Shown in pieces: positions 52,066 through 64,000 of a stretch of 64,000 nucleotides of DNA. The notes under the pieces were generated by a model, which was given only the letters and a program-made list of their open reading frames with translations, was not told where the DNA came from and did no database searches. Source of the stretch: Acanthosepion esculentum (Eukaryota; Mollusca; Cephalopoda; Sepiida; Sepiidae); NCBI GenBank assembly GCA_964036315.1, contig OZ038485.1, forward strand, positions 72,846,824 through 72,910,823, written 5' to 3'. Made by a program: the position numbers and the translations under genes. Positions within the stretch are counted from its first letter, which is position 1. Each line of letters opens with the position of its first letter.

Positions 52066-55000
52066 CAACCGTGTTTAACGTTGAAAAACAAGCCAAAACA
52101 GCTTGCTTTTACACCTAAAATTCAATATTTTTCAAAACTTTGTAAAACTTAAAATTTGCAATATAATTTTGTGAAAACTGTTGAAACTTGTTGAAATGAA
52201 TCCTTTCCAATCGGTAACATATCGATTTTCAATAATTTTATTGGTTTTTTAAAGATTTCAATAAGTAAATCAATTTTACAAACAACAGTGTTTAACGTTG
52301 AAAAACAAGCCAAAACAGCTTGCTTTTACACCTAAAATTCAATATTTTTCAAAACTTTGTAAAACTTAAAATTTGCAATATAACTTTGTGAAAACTGTTG
52401 AAACTTGTTGAAATCAATAGTTTTCGATCGATAACATATCGATTTTCAATAATTTTATTGGTTTTCTAAAGATTTCAATAAGTAAATCAATTTTACACGC
52501 AACCGTGTTTAACGTTGAAAAACAAGCCAAAACAGCTTGCTTTTACACCTAAAATTCAATATTTTTCAAAACTTTGTAAAACTTAAAATTTGCAATATAA
52601 CTTTGTGAAAACTGTTGAAACTTGTTGAAATGAATACTTTTCGATCGGTAACATATCGATTTTCAATAATTTTATTGGTTTTCTAAAGATTTCAATAAGT
52701 AAATCAATTTTACAAACAACCGTGTTTAAGGTTGAAAAACAAGCCAAAACAGCTTGCTTTTACACATAAAATTCAATATTTTTCAAAACTTTGTAAAACT
52801 TAAAATTTGCAATATAACTTTGTGAAAACTGTTGAAACTTGTTGAAATCAATACTTTTCGATCGATAACATATCGATTTTCAATAATTTTATTGGTTTTC
52901 TAAAGATTTCAATAAGTAAATCAATTTTACACGCAACCGTGTTTAACGTTGAAAAACAAGCCAAAACAGCTTGCTTTTACACCTAAAATTCAATATTTTT
53001 CAAAACTTTGTAAAACTTAAAATTTGCAATATAACTTTGTGAAAACTGTTGAAACTTGTTGAAATCAATAGTTTTCGATCGATTACATATCGATTTTCAA
53101 TAATTTTATGGTTTTTCTAAAGATTTCAATAAGTAAATCAATTTTTCATACAGCCGTGTTTAACGTTGAAAAAGAAGCCAAAACAGCTTCCTTTTACACC
53201 TAAAATTCAATATTTTTCAAAACTTTGTAAAACTTAAAATTTGCAATATAACTTTGTGAAAACAGTTGAAACTTGTTGAAATGAATACTTTTCGATCGGT
53301 AACATATCGATTTTCAATAATTTTATTGGTTTTCTAAAGATTTCAATAAGTAAATCAATTTTACAAACAACCGTGTTTAAGGTTGAAAAACAAGCCAAAA
53401 CAGCTTGCTTTTACACATAAAATTCAATATTTTTCAAAACTTTGTAAAACTTAAAATTTGCAATATAACTTTGTGAAAACTGTTGAAACTTGTTGAAATC
53501 AATAGTTTTCGATCGATAACATATCGATTTTCAATAATTTTATTGGTTTTCTAAAGATTTCAATAAGTAAATCAATTTTACACGCAACCGTGTTTAACGT
53601 TGAAAAACAAGCCAAAACAGCTTGCTTTTGCACCTAAAATTCAATATTTTTCAAAACTTTGTAAAACTTAAAATTTGCAATATAACTTTGTGAAAACTGT
53701 TGAAACTTGTTGAAATGAATACTTTTCGATCGGTAACATATCGATTTTCAATAATTTTATTGGTTTTCTAAAGATTTCAATAAGTAAATCAATTTTACAC
53801 GCAACCGTGTTTAAAGTTGAAAAACAAGCCAAAACAGCTTGCTTTTACACCTAAAATTCAATATTTTTCAAAACTTTGTAAAACTTAAAATTTGCAATAT
53901 AACTTTGTGAAAACTGTTGAAACTTGTTGAAATGAATACTTTTCGATCGGTAACATATCGATTTTCAATAATTTTATTGGTTTTCTAAAGATTTCAATAA
54001 GTAAATCAATTTTACAAACAACAGTGTTTAACGTTGAAAAACAAGCCAAAACAGCTTGCTTTTACACCTAAAATTCAATATTTTTCAAAACTTTGTAAAA
54101 CTTAAAATTTGCAATATAACTTTGTGAAAACTGTTGAAACTTGTTGAAATCAATACTTTTCGATCGATAACATATCGATTTTCAATAATTTTATTGGTTT
54201 TCTAAAGATTTCAATAAGTAAATCAATTTTACACGCAACCGTGTTTAACGTTGAAAAACAAGCCAAAACAGCTTGCTTTTACACCTAAAATTCAATATTT
54301 TTCAAAACTTTGTAAAACTTAAAATTTGCAATATAACTTTGTGAAAACTGTTGAAACTTGTTGAAATCAATACTTTTCGATCGATAACATATCGATTTTC
54401 AATAATTTTATTGGTTTTCTAAAGATTTCAATAAGTAAATCAATTTTACACGCAACCGTGTTTAACGTTGAAAAACAAGCCAAAACAGCTTGCTTTTACA
54501 CCTAAAATTCAATATTTTTCAAAACTTTGTAAAACTTAAAATTTGCAATATAACTTTGTGAAAACTGTTGAAACTTGTTGAAATGAATACTTTTCGATCG
54601 GTAACATATCGATTTTCAATAATTTTATTGGTTTTCTAAAGATTTCAATAAGTAAATCAATTTTACAAACAACAGTGTTTAACGTTGAAAAACAAGCCAA
54701 AACAGCTTGCTTTTACACCTAAAATTCAATATTTTTCAAAACTTTGTAAAACTTAAAATTTGCAATATAACTTTGTGAAAACTGTTGAAACTTGTTGAAA
54801 TGAATACTTTTCGATCGGTAACATATCGATTTTCAATAATTTTATTGGTTTTCTAAAGATTTCAATAAGTAAATCAATTTTACAAACAACCGTGTTTAAG
54901 GTTGAAAAACAAGCCAAAACAGCTTGCTTTTTTTTACACATAAAATTCAATATTTTTCAAAACTTTGTAAAACTTAAAATTTGCAATATAACTTTGTGAA

Positions 55001-58000
55001 AACTGTTGAAACTTGTTGAAATGAATACTTTTCGATCGGTAACATATCGATTTTCAATAATTTTATTGGTTTTCTAAAGATTTCAATAAGTAAATCAATT
55101 TTACAAACAACAGTGTTTAACGTTGAAAAACAAGCCAAAACAGCTTACTTTTACACCTAAAATTCAATATTTTTCAAAACTTTGTAAAACTTAAAATTTG
55201 CAATATAACTTTGTGAAAACTGTTTAAACTTGTTGAAATGAATACTTTTCGATCGGTAACATATCGATTTTCAATAATTTTATTGGTTTTCTAAAGATTT
55301 CAATAAGTAAATCAATTTTACAAACAACCGTGTTTAAGGTTGAAAAACAAGCCAAAACAGCTTGCGTTTACACATAAAATTTAATATTTTTCAAAACTTT
55401 GTAAAACTTAAAATTTGCAATATAACTTTGTGAAAACTGTTGAAACTTGTTGAAATCAATACTTTTCGATCGATAACATATCGATTTTCAATAATTTTAT
55501 TGGTTTTCTAAAGATTTCAATAAGTAAATCAATTTTACACGCAACCGTGTTTAACGTTGAAAAACAAGCCAAAACAGCTTGCTTTTACACCTAAAATTCA
55601 ATATTTTTCAAAACTTTGTAAAACTTAAAATTTGCAATATAACTTTGTGAAAACTGTTGAAACTTGTTGAAATGAATACTTTTCGATCGGTAACATATCG
55701 ATTTTCAATAATTTTATTGGTTTTCTAAAGATTTCAATAAGTAAATCAATTTTACAAACAACAGTGTTTAACGTTGAAAAACAAGCCAAAACAGCTTGCT
55801 TTTACACCTAAAATTCAATATTTTTCAAAACTTTGTAAAACTTAAAATTTGCAATATAACTTTGTGAAAACTGTTGAAACTTGTTGAAATGAATACTTTT
55901 CGATCGGTAACATATCGATTTTCAATAATTTTATTGGTTTTCTAAAGATTTCAATAAGTAAATCAATTTTACAAACAACCGTGTTTAAGGTTGAAAAACA
56001 AGCCAAAACAGCTTGCTTTTACACATAAAATTCAATATTTTTCAAAACTTTGTAAAACTTAAAATTTGCAATATAACTTTGTGAAAACTGTTGAAACTTG
56101 TTGAAATGAATACTTTTCGATCGGTAACATATCGATTTTCAATAATTTTATTGGTTTTCTAAAGATTTCAATAAGTAAATCAATTTTACAAACAACAGTG
56201 TTTAACGTTGAAAAACAAGCCAAAACAGCTTACTTTTACACCTAAAATTCAATATTTTTCAAAACTTTGTAAAACTTAAAATTTGCAATATAACTTTGTG
56301 AAAACTGTTTAAACTTGTTGAAATGAATACTTTTCGATCGGTAACATATCGATTTTCAATAATTTTATTGGTTTTCTAAAGATTTCAATAAGTAAATCAA
56401 TTTTACAAACAACCGTGTTTAAGGTTGAAAAACAAGCCAAAACAGCTTGCGTTTACACATAAAGTTTAATATTTTTCAAAACTTTGTAAAACTTAAAATT
56501 TGCAATATAACTTTGTGAAAACTGTTGAAAATTGTTGAAATCAATAGTTTTCGATCGATAACATATCGATTTTCAATAATTTTATTGGTTTTCTAAAGAT
56601 TTCAATAAGTAAATCAATTTTACAAACAACTGTGTTTAACGTTGAAAAACAAGCCAAAACAGCTTGCTTTTACACCTAAAATTCAATATTTTTCAAAACT
56701 TTGTAAAACTTAAAATTTGCAATATAACTTTGTGAAAACTGTTGAAACTTGTTGAAATCAATAGTTTTCGATCGATAACATATCGATTTTCAATAATTTT
56801 ATTGGTTTTCTAAAGATTTCAATAAGTAAATCAATTTTACACGCAACCGTGTTTAACGTTGAAAAACAAGCCAAAACAGCTTGCTTTTGCACCTAAAATT
56901 CAATATTTTTCAAAACTTTGTAAAACTTAAAATTTGCAATATAACTTTGTGAAAACTGTTGAAACTTGTTGAAATGAATACTTTTCGATCGGTAACATAT
57001 CGATTTTCAATAATTTTATTGGTTTTCTAAAGATTTCAATAAGTAAATCAATTTTACAAACAACCGTGTTTAAGGTTGAAAAACAAGCCAAAACAGCTTG
57101 CTTTTACACATAAAATTCAATATTTTTCAAAACTTTGTAAAACTTAAAATTTGCAATATAACTTTGTGAAAACTGTTGAAAATTGTTGAAATCAATAGTT
57201 TTCGATCGATAACATATCGATTTTCAATAATTTTATTGGTTTTCTAAAGATTTCAATAAGTAAATCAATTTTACACGCAACCGTGTTTAACGTTGAAAAA
57301 CAAGCCAAAACAGCTTGCTTTTACACATAAAATTCAATATTTTTCAAAACATTGTAAAACTTAAAATTTGCAATATAACTTTGTGAAAACTGTTGAAACT
57401 TGTTGAAATCAATAGTTTTCGATCGATAACATATCGATTTTCAATAATTTTATTGGTTTTCTAAAGATTTCAATAAGTAAATCAATTTTACAAACAACCG
57501 TGTTTAAGGTTGAAAAACAAGCCAAATCAGCTTGCTTTTACACCTAAAATTCAATATTTTTCAAAACTTTGTAAAACTTAAAATTTGCAATATAACTTTG
57601 TGAAAACTGTTGAAAATTGTTGAAATCAATAGTTTTCGATCGATAACATATCGATTTTCAATAATTTTATTGGTTTTCTAAAGATTTCAATAAGTAAATC
57701 AATTTTACACGCAACCGTGTTTAACGTTGAAAAACAAGCCAAAACAGCTTGCTTTTACACCTAAAAGTCAATATTTTTCAAAACTTTGTAAAACTTAAAA
57801 TTTGCAATATAACTTTGTGAAAACTGTTGAAACTTGTTGAAATCAATAGTTTTCGATCGATAACATATCGATTTTCAATAATTTTATTGGTTTTCTAAAG
57901 ATTTCAATAAGTAAATCAATTTTTCATACAGCCGTGTTTAACGTTGAAAAAGAAGCCAAAACAGCTTCCTTTTACACCTAAAATTCAATATTTTTCAAAA

Positions 58001-61000
58001 CTTTGTAAAACTTAAAATTTGCAATATAACTTTGTGAAAACTGTTGAAAATTGTTGAAATCAATAGTTTTCGATCGATAACATATCGATTTTCAATAATT
58101 TTATTGGTTTTCTAAAGATTTCAATAAGTAAATCAATTTTACAAACAACAGTGTTTAACGTTGAAAAACAAGCCAAAACAGCTTGCTTTTACACCTAAAA
58201 TTCAATATTTTTCAAAACTTTGTAAAACTTAAAATTTGCAATATAACTTTGTGAAAACTGTTTAAACTTGTTGAAATGAATACTTTTCGATCGGTAACAT
58301 ATCGATTTTCAATAATTTTATTGGTTTTCTAAAGATTTCAATAAGTAAATCAATTTTACAAACAACCGTGTTTAAGGTTGAAAAACAAGCCAAAACAGCT
58401 TGCGTTTACACATAAAATTTAATATTTTTCAAAACTTTGTAAAACTTAAAATTTGCAATATAACTTTGTGAAAACTGTTGAAAATTGTTGAAATCAATAG
58501 TTTTCGATCGATAACATATCGATTTTCAATAATTTTATTGGTTTTCTAAAGATTTCAATAAGTAAATCAATTTTACAAACAACAGTGTTTAACGTTGAAA
58601 AACAAGCCAAAACAGCTTGCTTTTACACCTAAAATTCAATATTTTTCAAAACTTTGTAAAACTTAAAATTTGCAATATAACTTTGTGAAAACTGTTGAAA
58701 CTTGTTGAAATCAATAGTTTTCGATCGATAACATATCGATTTTCAATAATTTTATTGGTTTTCTAAAGATTTCAATAAGTAAATCAATTTTACACGCAAC
58801 CGTGTTTAACGTTGAAAAACAAGCCAAAACAGCTTGCTTTTGCACCTAAAATTCAATATTTTTCAAAACTTTGTAAAACTTAAAATTTGCAATATAACTT
58901 TGTGAAAACTGTTGAAACTTGTTGAAATGAATACTTTTCGATCGGTAACATATCGATTTTCAATAATTTTATTGGTTTTCTAAAGATTTCAATAAGTAAA
59001 TCAATTTTACAAACAACCGTGTTTAAGGTTGAAAAACAAGCCAAAACAGCTTGCTTTTACACATAAAATTCAATATTTTTCAAAACTTTGTAAAACTTAA
59101 AATTTGCAATATAACTTTGTGAAAACTGTTGAAAATTGTTGAAATCAATAGTTTTCGATCGATAACATATCGATTTTCAATAATTTTATTGGTTTTCTAA
59201 AGATTTCAATAAGTAAATCAATTTTACACGCAACCGTGTTTAACGTTGAAAAACAAGCCAAAACAGCTTGCTTTTACACATAAAATTCAATATTTTTCAA
59301 AACTTTGTAAAACTTAAAATTTGCAATATAACTTTGTGAAAACTGTTGAAACTTGTTGAAATCAATAGTTTTCGATCGATAACATATCGATTTTCAATAA
59401 TTTTATTGGTTTTCTAAAGATTTCAATAAGTAAATCAATTTTACAAACAACCGTGTTTAAGGTTGAAAACAAGCCAAATCAGCTTGCTTTTACACCTAAA
59501 ATTCAATATTTTTCAAAACTTTGTAAAACTTAAAATTTGCAATATAACTTTGTGAAAACTGTTGAAAATTGTTGAAATCAATAGTTTTCGATCGATAACA
59601 TATCGATTTTCAATAATTTTATTGGTTTTATAAAGATTTCAATAAGTAAATCAATTTTACACGCAACCGTGTTTAACGTTGAAAAACAAGCCAAAACAGC
59701 TTGCTTTTACACCTAAAAGTCAATATTTTTCAAAACTTTGTAAAACTTAAAATTTGCAATATAACTTTGTGAAAACTGTTGAAACTTGTTGAAATCAATA
59801 GTTTTCGATCGATAACATATCGATTTTCAATAATTTTATTGGTTTTCTAAAGATTTCAATAAGTAAATCAATTTTTCATACAGCCGTGTTTAACGTTGAA
59901 AAAAAAGCCAAAACAGCTTCCTTTTACACCTAAAATTCAATATTTTTCAAAACTTTGTAAAACTTAAAATTTGCAATATAACTTTGTGAAAACTGTTGAA
60001 ACTTGTTGAAATCAATAGTTTTCGATCGATAACATATCGATTTTCAATAATTTTATTGGTTTTCTAAAGATTTCAATAAGTAAATCAATTTTACACGCAA
60101 CCGTGTTTAACGTTGAAAAACAAGCCAAAACAGCTTGCTTTTACACATAAAATTCAATATTTTTCAAAACTTTGTAAAACTTAAAATTTGCAATATAACT
60201 TTGTGAAAACTGTTGAAACTTGTTGAAATCAATAGTTTTCGATCGATAACATATCGATTTTCAATAATTTTATTGGTTTTCTAAAGATTTCAATAAGTAA
60301 ATCAATTTTACAAACAACCGTGTTTAAGGTTGAAAAACAAGCCAAATCAGCTTGCTTTTACACCTAAAATTCAATATTTTTCAAAACTTTGTAAAACTTA
60401 AAATTTGCAATATAACTTTGTGAAAACTGTTGAAAATTGTTGAAATCAATAGTTTTCGATCGATAACATATCGATTTTCAATAATTTTATTGGTTTTCTA
60501 AAGATTTCAATAAGTAAATCAATTTTACACGCAACCGTGTTTAACGTTGAAAAACAAGCCAAAACAGCTTGCTTTTGCACCTAAAATTCAATATTTTTCA
60601 AAACTTTGTAAAACTTAAAATTTGCAATATAACTTTGTGAAAACTGTTGAAACTTGTTGAAATGAATACTTTTCGATCGGTAACATATCGATTTTCAATA
60701 ATTTTATTGGTTTTCTAAAGATTTCAATAAGTAAATCAATTTTACACGCAACCGTGTTTAAAGTTGAAAAACAAGCCAAAACAGCTTGCTTTTACACCTA
60801 AAATTCAATATTTTTCAAAACTTTGTAAAACTTAAAATTTGCAATATAACTTTGTGAAAACTGTTGAAACTTGTTGAAATGAATAGTTTTCGATCGATAA
60901 CATATCGATTTTCAATAATTTTATTGGTTTTCTAAAGATTTCAATAAGTAAATCAATTTTACACGCAACCGTGTTTAACGTTGAAAAACAAGCCAAAACA

Positions 61001-62875
61001 GCTTGCTTTTGCACCTAAAATTCAATATTTTTCAAAACTTTGTAAAACTTAAAATTTGCAATATAACTTTGTGAAAACTGTTGAAACTTGTTGAAATGAA
61101 TACTTTTCGATCGGTAACATATCGATTTTCAATAATTTTATTGGTTTTCTAAAGATTTCAATAAGTAAATCAATTTTACACGCAACCGTGTTTAAAGTTG
61201 AAAAACAAGCCAAAACAGCTTGCTTTTACACCTAAAATTCAATATTTTTCAAAACTTTGTAAAACTTAAAATTTGCAATATAACTTTGTGAAAACTGTTG
61301 AAACTTGTTGAAATGAATACTTTTCGATCGGTAACATATCGATTTTCAATAATTTTATTGGTTTTCTAAAGATTTCAATAAGTAAATCAATTTTACAAAC
61401 AACAGTGTTTAACGTTGAAAAACAAGCCAAAACAGCTTGCTTTTACACCTAAAATTCAATATTTTTCAAAACTTTGTAAAACTTAAAATTTGCAATATAA
61501 CTTTGTGAAAACTGTTGAAACTTGTTGAAATGAATACTTTTCGATCGGTAACGTATCGATTTTCAATAATTTTATTGGTTTTCTAAAGATTTCAATAAGT
61601 AAATCAATTTTACAAACAACCGTGTTTAAGGTTGAAAAACAAGCCAAAACAGCTTGCTTTTACACATAAAATTCAATATTTTTTAAAACTTTGTAAAACT
61701 TAAAATTTGCAATATAACTTTGTGAAAACTGTTGAAACTTGTTGAAATGAATACTTTTCGATCGGTAACATATCGATTTTCAATAATTTTATTGGTTTTC
61801 TAAAGATTTCAATAAGTAAATCAATTTTACAAACAACAGTGTTTAACGTTGAAAAACAAGCCAAAACAGCTTGCTTTTACACCTAAAATTCAATATTTTT
61901 CAAAACTTTGTAAAACTTAAAATTTGCAATATAACTTTGTGAAAACTGTTGAAACTTGTTGAAATGAATACTTTTCGATCGGTAACATATCGATTTTCAA
62001 TAATTTTATTGGTTTTCTAAAGATTTCAATAAGTAAATCAATTTTACAAACAACCGTGTTTAAGGTTGAAAAACAAGCCAAAACAGCTTGCTTTTACACA
62101 TAAAATTCAATATTTTTTAAAACTTTGTAAAACTTAAAATTTGCAATATAACTTTGTGAAAACTGTTGAAACTTGTTGAAATGAATACTTTTCGATCGGT
62201 AACATATCGATTTTCAATAATTTTATTGGTTTTCTAAAGATTTCAATAAGTAAATCAATTTTACAAACAACCGTGTTTAACGTTGAAAAACAAGCCAAAA
62301 CAGCTTGCTTTTTACACCTAAAATTCAATATTTTTCAAAACTTTGTAAAACTTAAAATTTGCAATATAACTTTGTGAAAACTGTTGAAACTTGTTGAAAT
62401 CAATAGTTTTCGATCGATAACATATCGATTTTCAATAATTTTATTGGTTTTCTAAAGATTTCAATAAGTAAATCAATTTTACACGCAACCGTGTTTAACG
62501 TTGAAAAACAAGCCAAAACAGCTTGCTTTTGCACCTAAAATTCAATATTTTTCAAAACTTTGTAAAACTTAAAATTTGCAATATAACTTTGTGAAAACTG
62601 TTGAAACTTGTTGAAATGAATACTTTTCGATCGGTAACATATCGATTTTCAATAATTTTATTGGTTTTCTAAAGATTTCAATAAGTAAATCAATTTTACA
62701 CGCAACCGTGTTTAAAGTTGAAAAACAAGCCAAAACAGCTTGCTTTTGCACCTAAAATTCAATATTTTTCAAAACTTTGTAAAACTTAAAATTTGCAATA
62801 TAACTTTGTGAAAACTGTTGAAACTTGTTGAAATCAATAGTTTTCGATCGATAACATATCGATTTTCAATAATTT
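52066..62875 (+). repeat. Block D: copy of the end of B plus block P
   Basis: The sequence follows 23.42-33.58 kb. The shift is 28644 bp at TCCTTTCCAA (23557/52201), 29295 bp at GAAAACAG (23963/53258), 29078 bp from about 24.4 to 31.9 kb (8-T run 25850/54928; four-A run 30388/59466), and again 29295 bp after 32.2 kb (CGTATCG 32257/61552; five-T run 33014/62309). The steps correspond to gain or loss of whole monomers: three gained near 52.5-53.2 kb, one lost near 53.5 kb, one gained near 61.2 kb. Base differences between copies are scarce, for example AAAGTTTAAT near 56463 against AAAATTTAAT. Confidence 0.92.
52500..53240 (+). repeat. Three-monomer insertion in block D with a highly divergent member
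   Basis: Three monomers here have no partner at the matching place in block B. The last of them carries several unusual states together: CGATTACATATCG near 53080, TTTTATGGTTTTTC near 53105, ATTTTTCATACAG at 53141 and the GAAGC/GCTTC dyad at 53174-53190. The last two are otherwise known only from block P and its copy. The insert therefore joins P-type sequence to the end of a B-type block, probably through exchange between distant parts of the array. Confidence 0.75.
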
Positions 62876-64000
62876 TATTGGTTTTCGAAAGATTTCAATA
62901 AGTAAATCAATTTTACAAACAACAGTGTTTAACGTTGAAAAACAAGCCAAAACAGCTTGCTTTTACACCTAAAATTCAATATTTTTCAAAACTTTGTAAA
63001 ACTTAAAATTTGCAATATAACTTTGTGAAAACTGTTGAAACTTGTTGAAATCAATACTTTTCGATCGATAACATATCGATTTTCAATAATTTTATTGGTT
63101 TTCTAAAGATTTCAATAAGTAAATCAATTTTACACGCAACCATGTTTAACGTTGAAAAACAAGGCAAAACAGCTTGCTTTTACACCTAAAATTCAATATT
63201 TTTCAAAACTTTGTAAAACTTAAAATTTGCAATATAACTTTGTGAAAACTGTTGAAACTTGTTGAAATCAATAGTTTTCGATCGATAACATATCGATTTT
63301 CAATAATTTTATTGGTTTTCTAAAGATTTCAATAAGTAAATCAATTTTACAAACAACAGTGTTTAACGTTGAAAAACAAGCCAAAACAGCTTGCTTTTAC
63401 ACCTAAAATTCAATATTTTTCAAAACTTTGTAAAACTTAAAATTTGCAATATAACTTTGTGAAAACTGTTGAAACTTGTTGAAATGAATACTTTTCGATC
63501 GGTAACATATCGATTTTCAATAATTTTATTGGTTTTCTAAAGATTTCAATAAGTAAATCAATTTTACACGCAACCGTGTTTAAAGTTGAAAAACAAGCCA
63601 AAACAGCTTGCTTTTACACATAAAATTCACTATTTTTCAAAACTTTGTAAAACTTAAAATTTGCAATATAACTTTGTGAAAACTGTTGAAACTTGTTGAA
63701 ATCAATAGTTTTCGATCGATAACATATCGATTTTCAATAATTTTATTGGTTTTCTAAAGATTTCAATAAGTAAATCAATTTTACAAACAACCGTGTTTAA
63801 GGTTGAAAAACAAGCCAAAACAGCTTGCTTTTACACATAAAATTCAATATTTTTTAAAACTTTGTAAAACTTAAAATTTGCAATATAACTTTGTGAAAAC
63901 TGTTGTAACTTGTTGAAATGAATACTTTTCGATCGGTAACATATCGATTTTCAATAATTTTATTGGTTTTCTAAAGATTTCAATAAGTAAATCAATTTTA
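62876..64000 (+). repeat. Head of super-repeat unit 3, cut by the window end
   Basis: From TTTTCGAAAG (C at 62886) the sequence repeats 33591-34705, and through it 5380-6494. Shared marks are CAACCATG near 63138, ACAAGGC near 63160 and GTTGTAAC at 63906. One private change, AATTCACTATT near 63627, is seen. The next landmark beyond the window should be a five-T run about 480 bp past the end, if the unit stays in step. Confidence 0.88.

Larger units (their letters stand above)
1..64000. repeat. Satellite DNA array, 217-bp monomer, about 295 tandem copies
   Basis: The motif TTGAAAAACAAGCC starts at 4, 221, 438 and so on, and the last such start is at 63803. That is 294 periods of 217 bp with a net gain of one base. 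All copies are in the same orientation. No stretch of even one monomer length falls outside the pattern, so the array runs off both ends of the window. The monomer is about 25% G+C. Homogeneous arrays with higher-order structure are typical of centromeric or pericentromeric satellites in eukaryotes; that location is inferred, not shown. I do not recognise the satellite family or the species. Confidence 0.99.

Noticed and set aside
1..64000. A CRISPR array or phage-type iterons.
   Set aside because: There are no unique spacers between short repeats; the whole 217-bp unit is repeated. No cas, replication or partition genes are present.
1..64000. A transposon, retroelement or integrated virus inside the array.
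   Set aside because: The 217-bp phase can be followed from end to end with changes of only a few bases, and larger gains are whole multiples of the monomer. There is no room for a foreign insertion and no long open frame.
1..64000. Telomeric or subtelomeric repeats.
   Set aside because: No TTAGGG, TTAGG, TTTAGGG or related short tandem motif was seen on either strand.

Overview
The whole 64 kb window is one uninterrupted satellite DNA array. A single AT-rich monomer of 217 bp (about a quarter G+C by hand count) is repeated head to tail, all in the same orientation, about 295 times: 294 full periods from position 4 plus a partial one at the end. I found no protein-coding gene, RNA gene, mobile element, CRISPR array, telomeric repeat or non-satellite insertion on either strand. 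Such an array points to eukaryotic constitutive heterochromatin, most likely centromeric or pericentromeric. The species cannot be named from the sequence. CpG is not depleted, which fits a lineage with little germline CpG methylation (many invertebrates, for example), but this is only a hint.

Monomers are nearly identical and differ at a limited set of diagnostic sites: GAATAC with CGATCGG, versus CAATAG, CAATAC or CAATTC with CGATCGA; ACACGCAACCG, ACAAACAACCG or ACAAACAACAG at the 3' side; CTTTTACACC, CTTTTGCACC or CTTTTACACA near the 5' side; and AACGTTG, AAGGTTG or AAAGTTG at the junction. Rarer variants act as tracers and reveal a nested higher-order structure. The largest level is a super-repeat of about 28.2-29.3 kb (130 and 135 monomers): one boundary variant recurs at 5380, 33591 and 62886.

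Layout: 1-5360, short 7-, 10- and 20-monomer duplications; 5360-6980, the head of super-unit 1; 6980-16185 and 16092-25297, a 42-monomer (9112 bp) tandem duplication, here called A and B; 25.2-33.58 kb, block P, itself built from 5- and 9-monomer duplications; 33.58-43.51 kb, block C, a copy of the 5.36-14.22 kb region carrying two later insertions of 2 and 3 monomers; 43.5-47.7 kb, a local expansion with 6-, 7-, 8- and 13-monomer spacings; 47.7-52.1 kb, a mosaic with an 11/10-monomer duplication; 52.1-62.88 kb, block D, a copy of the end of B plus P; and 62.88-64.0 kb, the head of a third super-unit cut by the window end. About seventeen net length changes were found in the whole array, nearly all in homopolymer runs, with a net effect of +1 base.

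Each monomer carries three short dyads: CAAGC/GCTTG, ATCGATA/TATCGAT and ACACG/CGTGT. It also has a pair of GTTGAAA motifs 10 bp apart and many A/T tracts. Whether a protein binds them or they only shape the chromatin cannot be decided from sequence. The short antisense open frames scattered through the array are by-products of the repeat and are not annotated as genes.
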